Shown here: positions 5,556 through 11,663 of the stretch, one piece after another
Layout: every line of letters starts with the position of its first letter
Position numbering within the stretch: position 1 is the stretch's first letter
Source: Eshraghiella sp964576255
Lineage (GTDB): Bacteria > Bacillota > Clostridia > Lachnospirales > Lachnospiraceae
NCBI GenBank assembly: GCA_964576255.1
Contig: CAZNUK010000063.1
Span: 1 to 13,081, forward strand
Length of the DNA stretch: 13,081 bases
Reading direction: 5' to 3'
Translations under genes and position numbers: made by a program
Notes under the pieces: generated by a model
Told to the model about the DNA's origin: nothing
Seen by the model: the letters and a program-made list of their open reading frames with translations, nothing else
The model's database searches: none

Positions 5556-6059
5556 TTATTTCTTCTTTCCCAAACGACATCTTGTATTCAGACCGCCTCT
5601 TGCAAGGTCCACAAAGTCATTGTATTTGTCCCCCATACATCTGATTGGCAAAATAAATGCTCTGATAGTTGTCACATACACAACCACCAAAGAGCCGAAT
5701 TTAACAGCCTTCCACATCTCTTCCCATTTGGTTACTACTTTGTCCTCACCCTGTTCAACACTAATTCCATTAGAATCCACTGAATATGTCAGTGCCTTAT
5801 TAAAATATTCATTATTCTTGACCTGTTTTTTGGCCTTAGAATAGAGAATTAATGGATTAAACACCGTATAAAAAGCTGCCACCAGAATCAGAATGATGGA
5901 ATTAAGTGGAGGAATATCTCCCCATGTATATACAACAACTCCAATACATCCACAACTAAAGAGCAGCCATAAAACTCCTGTAAACTTCCTATAAGTATTA
6001 TTCATTAAAAAAACAAACAAATCCTTAACCGTTATATTAACATCAAACTGAACCTTCAT
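5556..6059 (-). CDS. YcxB-like small membrane protein
   Basis: A 167-residue protein of unknown function that I assign to the YcxB-like group by its architecture. A short N-terminal cytoplasmic stretch is followed by two hydrophobic segments at about 27-45 and 53-73. A C-terminal soluble domain contains NGISVEQGEDKVVTKWEEMWKA (98-119) and a hydrophobic RAFILPIR strand (133-140), the pattern typical of this PH-like tail. The start at 6059 has GGAGG with a six-base spacer. An in-frame ATG at 6104 would add 15 residues and put that site inside the gene. It is the first gene behind the promoter at 6093-6121 and sits at the head of the t6A string, two bases before tsaE. Nothing in its sequence links it to tRNA modification. 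Confidence 0.82.
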   Translation of the reverse strand: MKVQFDVNITVKDLFVFLMNNTYRKFTGVLWLLFSCGCIGVVVYTWGDIPPLNSIILILVAAFYTVFNPLILYSKAKKQVKNNEYFNKALTYSVDSNGISVEQGEDKVVTKWEEMWKAVKFGSLVVVYVTTIRAFILPIRCMGDKYNDFVDLARGGLNTRCRLGKKK

Positions 6060-6065
6060 TATACG

Positions 6066-6070
6066 CCTCC
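6066..6070 (-). promoter_or_regulatory. Ribosome-binding site fixing the start of the YcxB-like gene
   Basis: GGAGG is followed by six bases and ATG at 6059. The upstream in-frame ATG at 6104 has no such site and lies before or around the predicted transcription start (about 6086), so it is unlikely to be on the main transcript. Confidence 0.85.
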
Positions 6071-6092
6071 ACATAAGTACATACTTGTTTAT

Positions 6093-6121
6093 ATTATAAT
6101 CCATTCCAGAAAACTATTCAA
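6093..6121 (-). promoter_or_regulatory. Sigma-A promoter of the YcxB-tsaE-tsaB-rimI-rnz-tsaD-ispD string
   Basis: The -10 box TATAAT (6098-6093) is a perfect consensus. The -35 box TTGAAT (6121-6116) matches TTGACA at four of six bases. The spacer is exactly 17 bases. The start is predicted near 6086, giving a short leader of about 26 nt before the ATG at 6059. The -35 box begins two bases after the U-run of the preceding terminator, so the two units are packed back to back. Confidence 0.83.
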
Positions 6122-6123
6122 CT

Positions 6124-6162
6124 AAAAAGAGTCTTGGGGTGATTTTGTCACCCACAAGACTC
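6124..6162 (-). terminator. Intrinsic terminator after the aspartokinase gene
   Basis: On the minus strand, arms 6162-6155 (GAGTCTTG) and 6136-6129 (CAAGACTC) pair, continued by 6153-6148 (GGGTGA) with 6142-6137 (TCACCC). This makes a 14-bp stem with one bulged base (6154) and a five-base loop. A five-T run follows (6128-6124). It lies seven bases after the TAG of the aspartokinase gene. There is no T-run on the other strand, so it acts in one direction. Confidence 0.93.
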
Positions 6163-6169
6163 CGTTCAA

Positions 6170-7483
6170 CTATTTTACAAAAGCATTATAGATTGCTTTG
6201 AAAGCTCTCTCAAATTCTTCTTCAAGTACACCGATAATAATATTCAACTCACTTGAACCCTGGTCAATCATCTTAACGTTAACCTCAGAACGAGCAAGCG
6301 CCTCAAAAATCTTAAGAGCTGTACCTTTAGCAGATTTCATTCCACGTCCTACAACTGCAATAAGCGCAAGACCCGGCTCAATTTCAATTGAATCCGGAGA
6401 AGCATTTCTGTGAATTCCTGCAAGAATCTCCTGCTCCTTCTCCTCAAATTCTGACTGATGAACAATAATTGTCATTGTATCAATTCCTGAAGGCATATGT
6501 TCAAAAGATAATCCCTGTTTCTCAAACTGCTCAAGCACCTTTCTTCCAAAACCAACCTCAGAGTTCATCATATCCTTTTCAATATTAACTGCTGAAAATC
6601 CCTTCTTACCTGCAATACCTGTAATGATATATTCAGGTTTCTTAGAAGTACTTTCAACAATCATTGTTCCAGGGTCTTCAGGAGCGTTGGTATTCTTAAT
6701 ATTGATTGGAATACCTTCTTTTCTAACAGGGAAAATAGCATCCTCATGAAGTACTCCTGCACCCATGTATGAAAGCTCTCTAAGCTCTTTGTATGTGATT
6801 GTATTAATTGCAACCGGATTATCAATAATTCTAGGATCCGCAATCATAAAACCTGATACATCAGTCCAGTTCTCGTACAAATCAGCTTTAACTGCCGCTG
6901 CTACGATTGAACCTGTAACATCCGAACCACCTCTTGAGAAGGTCTTAATAGTATCATTAGGTGTGGAACCATAAAATCCCGGAATTACTGCTTTCTCAAC
7001 TCCATCAAGCCTGTCTCTTAAAGCCTGATTGGTCATCTTAGCACTGAAACTGCCATCCTCATTAAAAAATACAACGTCTGCTGCATCAATAAACTCATAT
7101 CCAAGATATTTTGCAAGAATAATTCCGTTTAAAAATTCTCCTCTTGATGCTGCATAATCGCGTCCTGCACGACCCTTGAAACCAGCTGCAATGGCTTCAT
7201 ATTCCTTATCAAGAGAAAGCTCAATAGAAAGCTCTGAAATAATTCCATTATATCTCTCTTTGATTGCTTCGAATTTCTCTTCAAAATCATCACGCCCTTT
7301 TACTGCAGCCTTATAGCAGGCATAGAGCATATCTGTTACTTTGACATCATCTGGAAATCTCTTTCCCGGAGCAGATGGAACCACATATCTTCTGGCAGGG
7401 TCTGCAAGAATAATCTCTGCCACCTTACGAAATTGTTCCGCGCTCGCTAAAGAGCTTCCACCGAATTTTGCTACTTTTACCAT
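6170..7483 (-). CDS. lysC: Aspartate kinase (YclM/ThrD-like aspartokinase III type)
   Basis: Aspartokinase phosphorylates L-aspartate with ATP, the first committed step to lysine, threonine and methionine. The N-terminal KFGGSSLA (6-13) is the family signature; GEFLNG and the later FSRGGSDVTGS stretch mark the kinase domain. The last ~150 residues hold two ACT regulatory domains, one around GIAGKKGFSAVNIEKDMMNSEVGFG and one around ALIAVVGRGMK through MIDQGSSELNIIIGV. The length (437) and the GFGRK...EHMPSGIDTMTI run resemble Bacillus YclM, which responds to lysine and threonine, more than the two-subunit LysC. Feedback properties cannot be read from sequence. The gene follows the ApgM-like gene by 57 bases, with GGAGG and AAGGAA before the ATG. 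It is monofunctional, not fused to homoserine dehydrogenase. A strong terminator follows. Confidence 0.95.
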   Translation of the reverse strand: MVKVAKFGGSSLASAEQFRKVAEIILADPARRYVVPSAPGKRFPDDVKVTDMLYACYKAAVKGRDDFEEKFEAIKERYNGIISELSIELSLDKEYEAIAAGFKGRAGRDYAASRGEFLNGIILAKYLGYEFIDAADVVFFNEDGSFSAKMTNQALRDRLDGVEKAVIPGFYGSTPNDTIKTFSRGGSDVTGSIVAAAVKADLYENWTDVSGFMIADPRIIDNPVAINTITYKELRELSYMGAGVLHEDAIFPVRKEGIPINIKNTNAPEDPGTMIVESTSKKPEYIITGIAGKKGFSAVNIEKDMMNSEVGFGRKVLEQFEKQGLSFEHMPSGIDTMTIIVHQSEFEEKEQEILAGIHRNASPDSIEIEPGLALIAVVGRGMKSAKGTALKIFEALARSEVNVKMIDQGSSELNIIIGVLEEEFERAFKAIYNAFVK

Positions 7484-7503
7484 TTCCTTCTATCCTCCGA
7501 CTT

Positions 7504-7522
7504 CCGTTGAACCTTACAACGG
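7504..7522 (-). other. Small hairpin in the leader of the aspartokinase gene
   Basis: A perfect 6-bp GC-rich inverted repeat (7504-7509 with 7517-7522) with a seven-base loop sits in the 57-base gap, six bases before the GGAGG of the aspartokinase gene. No U-run follows. It could affect translation initiation or mRNA processing; it is too short to be a riboswitch, and no lysine riboswitch or T-box is present. Confidence 0.4.
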
Positions 7523-7540
7523 GAATAATAAATATTTATA

Positions 7541-8743
7541 TTACTTTTCGAACAATTTGTCAATTAATTCGTAACCATTTGCAATATAATTTTTTGAATC
7601 CATAGCATCTTTTTCATTATAATGCCATGGGCGCTCCAGTTCTTCGGTGCTGTCATATAACAAATATGGCACCGGTTCTGCAACGTGAGTTCTCACTCTT
7701 ATCGGAGTAGGATGATCCGGTGTTATCACCAGTCTAAAAGGAACATCTGCCATCTCAAGCTGCTCCACAACAGTCTTTACAACAAACTCATCCAAATTTT
7801 CAACTGCTTTGATTTTACGTTCAATGCTTCCCTGATGACCCATCTCGTCAGGAGCTTCTACGTGAATGTATGCAAAATCAAAGCCATCCTCTGTAAGTGC
7901 CTTAACTGCTGCCTCGGCTTTACCCACATAATTAGTATGTAAAGTTCCATCAGCACCCGGAACAATAATATTAGTCATTCCGGCACCAACGGCAATTCCT
8001 TTTAACAAATCCACCGCTGAAATCATTACACCTTTTTTGCCTGTCTTTTCAGTAAAAGATGAAAGGGCAGGCTTAGTTCCGGCACCCCAGAACCAGCAGG
8101 AATTAGCAGGATTAAGCCCTTTGGCTTTACGTTCAATATTAATAGGATGATTTTTAAGAATCTCATAACTCTTCTTCATCATATCGCGAAGAATATCATC
8201 CTGCGGAAGATTATCTCCCACTCTCTGACCAAGAACGTCATGAGGTGGTGTCAGTGGAACCACTTTACCATTCTTCCAGATAGTACAATGCCTGTAGCTG
8301 GTTCCAACATAAAATTTGTATATATCATTCTCAAGCTGTTCTTTCACTGCCTCTAATAAAACAGCACAATCCTCCGTGGATATTTCGCTTGAGCTGTGGT
8401 CAATGATAGTCTTATCTTCATATGGTACATCATCATCTGAAACAGTAATGATATTACATCTAAGGGCAATATCTGTTGCATCCATTGGAACACCAATACT
8501 TAGCGCCTCCAACGGTGAACGTCCTGAATAGTACACCTTAGGATCATAACCCAACACTGATAAATTAGCTGTGTCACTGCCTGGGGACATTCCCTCCGGA
8601 ACTGTGTTTACCATACCTATTTCTGATACTCTCGCAAGCTCATCCATATATGGTGTATTAGCTGCCTCAAGAATTGTCTTACCTCCAAGACTCTCTATTG
8701 GCTCATCTGCCATACCGTCTCCCAGAATTATTACATATTTCAT
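7541..8743 (-). CDS. ApgM-family phosphomutase-like protein, probable homoserine kinase
   Basis: This 400-residue protein belongs to the alkaline-phosphatase superfamily, archaeal-type cofactor-independent phosphoglycerate mutase group. All seven metal ligands appear present: D9 (GDGM), S56 (GSDTANL, the phospho-accepting serine), D299 and H303 (DEMGH), D343 and H344 (PDH), and H353. The genome context, between homoserine dehydrogenase and aspartokinase, matches a subgroup I recall as a proposed homoserine kinase (TIGRFAM 'proposed homoserine kinase'), which would make O-phosphohomoserine for threonine synthase. No GHMP-type ThrB is in the window. It could instead be a true phosphoglycerate mutase. 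Start 8743 is chosen because GGAGG lies seven bases upstream; an ATG at 8767 overlaps hom and would encode the binding site. The gap to hom is 13 bases. Confidence 0.9.
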   Translation of the reverse strand: MKYVIILGDGMADEPIESLGGKTILEAANTPYMDELARVSEIGMVNTVPEGMSPGSDTANLSVLGYDPKVYYSGRSPLEALSIGVPMDATDIALRCNIITVSDDDVPYEDKTIIDHSSSEISTEDCAVLLEAVKEQLENDIYKFYVGTSYRHCTIWKNGKVVPLTPPHDVLGQRVGDNLPQDDILRDMMKKSYEILKNHPINIERKAKGLNPANSCWFWGAGTKPALSSFTEKTGKKGVMISAVDLLKGIAVGAGMTNIIVPGADGTLHTNYVGKAEAAVKALTEDGFDFAYIHVEAPDEMGHQGSIERKIKAVENLDEFVVKTVVEQLEMADVPFRLVITPDHPTPIRVRTHVAEPVPYLLYDSTEELERPWHYNEKDAMDSKNYIANGYELIDKLFEK

Positions 8744-8750
8744 TGTGATG

Positions 8751-8755
8751 CCTCC
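8751..8755 (-). promoter_or_regulatory. Ribosome-binding site fixing the start of the ApgM-like gene
   Basis: GGAGG is followed by seven bases and ATG at 8743. It begins directly after the hom stop codon (8759-8757), so ribosomes ending hom can restart here. Confidence 0.85.
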
Positions 8756-8756
8756 A

Positions 8757-9974
8757 TTATTTCTCATAGCGAATCATTGAAATGATTCCATTTACCTTGG
8801 ATGCTGCTTCTTTGTATGCATCCTCTGTAATCATAGCAGTAACATAACCGAATTCATCAGAAATATCTGCCACCTTAACAACTTCACCCTTACCGAATGC
8901 AGCTTCAATTTCTTCAATACGAGAAGAAGCATCGCCTTCAAAACGGATAAAGAATCTGGTAGTAACAGAACCCATTGCAACGAGGTCAGCTTTTTCCGAA
9001 TTCCATATGGTCATAATGTTCTTGCCCATATGCTTAGTAGCGTCAACAACGTCGGATACAACCGCACTTGCTGTAGGAAGCTTGCCGGCACCTGCTCCGT
9101 AAAACATAACATCCCCAAGAACATTACCTTTAACAAAAATTGCATTCATTACACCATTAACACCTGCAAGAGGATGCTCATTAGAAAGCATTTTTGGCAT
9201 AACTGTAGCACAGAAGCCGGCACCAATCCTCTTACTGCTTCCAATAAGCTTGATGGAAACATCTAAAGCATTAGCGTATTTGAAATCCACATCTGTAATC
9301 TTAGTGATTCCTTCTGTGTAAATATCTTCAAAATCCACCTGCTGTCCACACGCAAGTGATGAAAGAATTGCAATTTTTCTGCAAGCATCATAGCCTTCCA
9401 CATCAGCCTCAGGATTACGCTCTGCATATCCTAATTCCTGTGCTTCTTTAAGAACCTCATCAAATGAAAGACCTTCCTTAGCCATCTTAGTTAAAATATA
9501 ATTGGTTGTTCCGTTAAGTATACCTGAAATTTCAACAATCTCATCCGCAGTAAGGGACTGGTTAAGAGGTCTGATAATTGGAATACCTCCTCCTACACTC
9601 GCTTCAAATAAGAAATTAATATCCTTCTCCTTAGCAATAGCAAGAAGCTCTGCACCATGCTTTGCTACAAGCTCCTTATTTGAGGTACATACTGACTTGC
9701 CCTTTAAAAGTGCATTCTTAACAAACTGGTAAGCAGGGTTAATTCCACCCATAACCTCAACAACAATGTCAACTTCTTCATCATTAAGAATGATATCATA
9801 ATCGTGTACAAGAACTTCCTCAACCGGGTCACCAGGAAAATCTCTTAAATCAAGAACATATTTTAAATTAATTTCCTGTCCAGCTCTATTGTTAATAGAT
9901 TTCTGATTAGTTCTTAATACCTCTACCACACCTGAGCCTACTGTACCATATCCTAATACTGCAATGTTTACCAT
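8757..9974 (-). CDS. hom: Homoserine dehydrogenase with C-terminal ACT domain
   Basis: The enzyme reduces aspartate semialdehyde to homoserine with NAD(P)H, at the branch to threonine and methionine. The Rossmann motif GYGTVG is at 8-13 (G-x-G-x-x-G). TSNKELVA (98-105), the substrate-side GGGIPIIRPL (128-137), GILNGTTNYIL (151-161) and PEADVEGYDACRK (188-200, with D191 and K200 conserved catalytic positions) define the catalytic domain. Residues ~340-405 (FFIRFEGDASSRIEEIEAAF onward) form an ACT domain, suggesting allosteric control, usually by threonine. The 405 residues are normal for Gram-positive Hom. The start has AGGAGA with an eight-base spacer. It lies 29 bases after the cheW-like gene and 13 before the ApgM-like gene. 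Threonine synthase is not in the window. Confidence 0.96.
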   Translation of the reverse strand: MVNIAVLGYGTVGSGVVEVLRTNQKSINNRAGQEINLKYVLDLRDFPGDPVEEVLVHDYDIILNDEEVDIVVEVMGGINPAYQFVKNALLKGKSVCTSNKELVAKHGAELLAIAKEKDINFLFEASVGGGIPIIRPLNQSLTADEIVEISGILNGTTNYILTKMAKEGLSFDEVLKEAQELGYAERNPEADVEGYDACRKIAILSSLACGQQVDFEDIYTEGITKITDVDFKYANALDVSIKLIGSSKRIGAGFCATVMPKMLSNEHPLAGVNGVMNAIFVKGNVLGDVMFYGAGAGKLPTASAVVSDVVDATKHMGKNIMTIWNSEKADLVAMGSVTTRFFIRFEGDASSRIEEIEAAFGKGEVVKVADISDEFGYVTAMITEDAYKEAASKVNGIISMIRYEK

Positions 9975-10003
9975 TTTCTCTTTCTCCTGACTATACTATT
10001 ATA

Positions 10004-10471
10004 TTATTCTTCTGAAGCACTATCTATTAATTCATCTACATTCTGAGCTTCAATTTCTGTTAATAATTTATGTGGGTTAACCAAAATAATCAATTCGCCC
10101 TTAACCTTGGCCACCCTTTCAAAATATTTTACCCCTTCACCTTTGGCAATCGCCGGCATATCCGCAAGGTCATCTCTTTCAATATCAAAGATTTCATAAA
10201 CCTTATCAACCTCTAACGCCATTCTGCCGTTTCTGAGATTAATAACAATTAATTCGGTATCTTCATTTTCATTGTATCCTTTGCCAAATTTGGCCTGAAG
10301 GTCAATTACAGGAACTACCTCTCCTCTAAGATTGATGATTCCCTTAACACTTTCAGCTGCGTTAGGAACAGCCATAATCTTCATTTCTCTCTCGATACCA
10401 TTAACATAATCAATGTTAACACCGAATCTGTCCCCGTTAATTTTAAATACTACCACCTGTAATGCTGCCAT
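10004..10471 (-). CDS. cheW: Chemotaxis coupling protein CheW
   Basis: CheW is a cytoplasmic adaptor that links chemoreceptors to the histidine kinase CheA. The 155 residues are a single CheW domain of normal length. Recognisable parts are VVVFKINGDRFGVNIDYVNGIERE at the start, VKGIINLRGEVVPVIDLQAKFG near 42-63 (the family's most conserved strand pair), and VDKVYEIFDIE followed by a late LVNPHKLLT. The start at 10471 is chosen because AGGAGGT lies six bases upstream; an ATG two codons earlier (10477) overlaps the prfB stop and sits one base from that site. The prfB TGA lies between site and start, so coupling is likely. No other chemotaxis gene is nearby. A stand-alone CheW-domain protein with another signalling role is possible. 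Confidence 0.93.
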   Translation of the reverse strand: MAALQVVVFKINGDRFGVNIDYVNGIEREMKIMAVPNAAESVKGIINLRGEVVPVIDLQAKFGKGYNENEDTELIVINLRNGRMALEVDKVYEIFDIERDDLADMPAIAKGEGVKYFERVAKVKGELIILVNPHKLLTEIEAQNVDELIDSASEE

Positions 10472-10473
10472 AA

Positions 10474-11596
10474 TCATACCTCCTCGTTAGTTGATTTATG
10501 AATCCATTTAAGGTATTCACCCAAAAACAAATCGATGTTACCATCCAAAACATTCTGGGCATTACCTGATTCCGCATTAGTTCTATGGTCCTTGACCATT
10601 GTGTAAGGCTGAAGCACATAACTTCTTATCTGACTTCCCCAGCCAATCTCCTTGACTTCGCCTCGTATTGCTGCTTCCTTCTCTGCATTTTCCTGTTGTC
10701 TCAAAAGATAAAGCTTTGCTTTGAGCATCTGCATCGCTTTGTCTTTGTTTTGATGCTGGGAACGTTCATTCTGACATTGAACTACTATTCCCGTAGGATT
10801 ATGTGTGATACGAATAGCTGAGGAGGTTTTGTTGATATGCTGTCCACCTGCGCCGCTGGAGCGATAGGTGTCAATCCTCAAATCATCCTCATTAATCTCA
10901 ATATCTATATCATCCTCAATATCCGGCATTACATCACAGGATACAAAGGAGGTCTGCCTCTTACCATTTGCATTAAAAGGTGAAATTCGTACCAATCGAT
11001 GAACACCTTTTTCTGCCTTGAGATAACCATAAGCATTTTCGCCGTTAATCTGTATGGTGACAGATTTCACACCGGCTTCATCCCCATCCAGATAGTCCAG
11101 TGTCTCAACAGTGTAACCCTTACGCTCTGCCCATCTGGTGTACATTCTTAATAGCATAGAAGCCCAGTCACAGCTCTCTGTTCCACCTGCTCCGGCATTA
11201 AGTCTTAATATAGCATTATTTCTGTCGTATTCCATTGACAAAAGAGTTCCTATACGAACCTGCTCAAATAACGCCTTAAAAGAACTCATCATCTCTTCAA
11301 CTTCCGGAATCAGCTCTGTATCATTCTCCTCTTCAATCATTTCAATCATAGTCTCAATATCTTCTTTTTGATTAATCAGACTATCATAATTATTAAAAGA
11401 GTCTTTAAGAGCCTTTAACTGCTTGAGAGTATTCTGGGACTCCTCCGGATTATCCCAAAAGCCCTGTTCTTCCATATGTTTTTCTATTTCTTCGATTCTC
11501 TTTGCCTTGTTAGCCAGGTCAAAGTGAATCCCTCAATTCCTCTAATGGTCCTGTAAAACCTGAAAGCTCATATCTGTACTGGTCAAGCTCTACCAT
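10474..11596 (-). CDS. prfB: Peptide chain release factor 2 (programmed +1 frameshift)
   Basis: RF2 recognises UAA and UGA in the ribosomal A site and triggers peptide release. The gene is in two frames. Codons 1-25 run from ATG at 11596 to CTT at 11524-11522, then an in-frame TGA (11521-11519). Skipping the T gives GAC and continues for 348 codons to TGA at 10476-10474, 373 residues in all, the normal RF2 length. SPF in RISPFNANGKRQTS, the stop-reading tripeptide of RF2, and GGQ in SSGAGGQHINKTSS, the hydrolysis motif, are both present. The ribosome-binding site AAGGTGG precedes the ATG. Taking the internal ATG at 11475 would remove 40 residues. It follows secA by 67 bases and overlaps the cheW ribosome-binding site. 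Confidence 0.97.
10478..10484 (-). promoter_or_regulatory. Ribosome-binding site of cheW inside the end of prfB
   Basis: AGGAGGT is followed by six bases and ATG at 10471. The same bases encode the last Glu-Glu-Val of RF2, and the prfB TGA lies in the spacer. Confidence 0.85.
11518..11533 (-). promoter_or_regulatory. prfB programmed frameshift site
   Basis: On the minus strand the site reads AGG GAT TCA CTT TGA C. The slippery CTT-T, the UGA stop and the following C match the classic RF2 autoregulation site. The internal Shine-Dalgarno-like AGGGA (preceded by TTG) lies at the same codon spacing from CTT as in E. coli. When RF2 is scarce, slow termination at UGA allows the +1 shift that makes more RF2. 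Confidence 0.96.
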
Positions 11597-11629
11597 TATT
11601 TCACCACCTTAAATTTACTCTATATAACT

Positions 11630-11657
11630 ATGAGAAACCTTTTTACTGGTTTCTCAT
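11630..11657 (-). other. Perfect 10-bp hairpin between secA and prfB
   Basis: Arms 11630-11639 and 11648-11657 are perfectly complementary, with an eight-base loop. It begins six bases after the secA stop. The sequence after the stem on the minus strand is AGTTATATAG, not a U-run, so it is at best a weak terminator. It may protect the secA 3' end or mark a processing point. On the opposite strand the loop is T-rich, and no gene converges from that side. Confidence 0.5.
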
Positions 11658-11663
11658 GAATTA

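Noticed and set aside
1163..5844. Many plus-strand open frames of 60-130 codons opposite tsaD, rnz, tsaB and neighbours
   Set aside because: They lie opposite well-supported genes, have no family motifs or ribosome-binding sites, and show composition expected of antisense shadows.
7484..7540. A lysine riboswitch, T-box or threonine attenuator before the aspartokinase gene
   Set aside because: The gap is only 57 bases with one 6-bp hairpin and no terminator; a riboswitch or T-box needs far more sequence. No leader peptide rich in Thr or Ile is visible.
10474..11475. prfB as a shorter gene starting at an internal ATG, or as a frameshifted pseudogene
   Set aside because: The upstream 25 codons, the ribosome-binding site and the CTT TGA C slip site show a normal programmed frameshift, and the joined protein has the full RF2 length.
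11630..11657. Intrinsic terminator after secA
   Set aside because: The stem is perfect, but the bases that follow are AGTTATATAG, without the U-run needed for intrinsic termination. It is kept only as a hairpin of unknown role.
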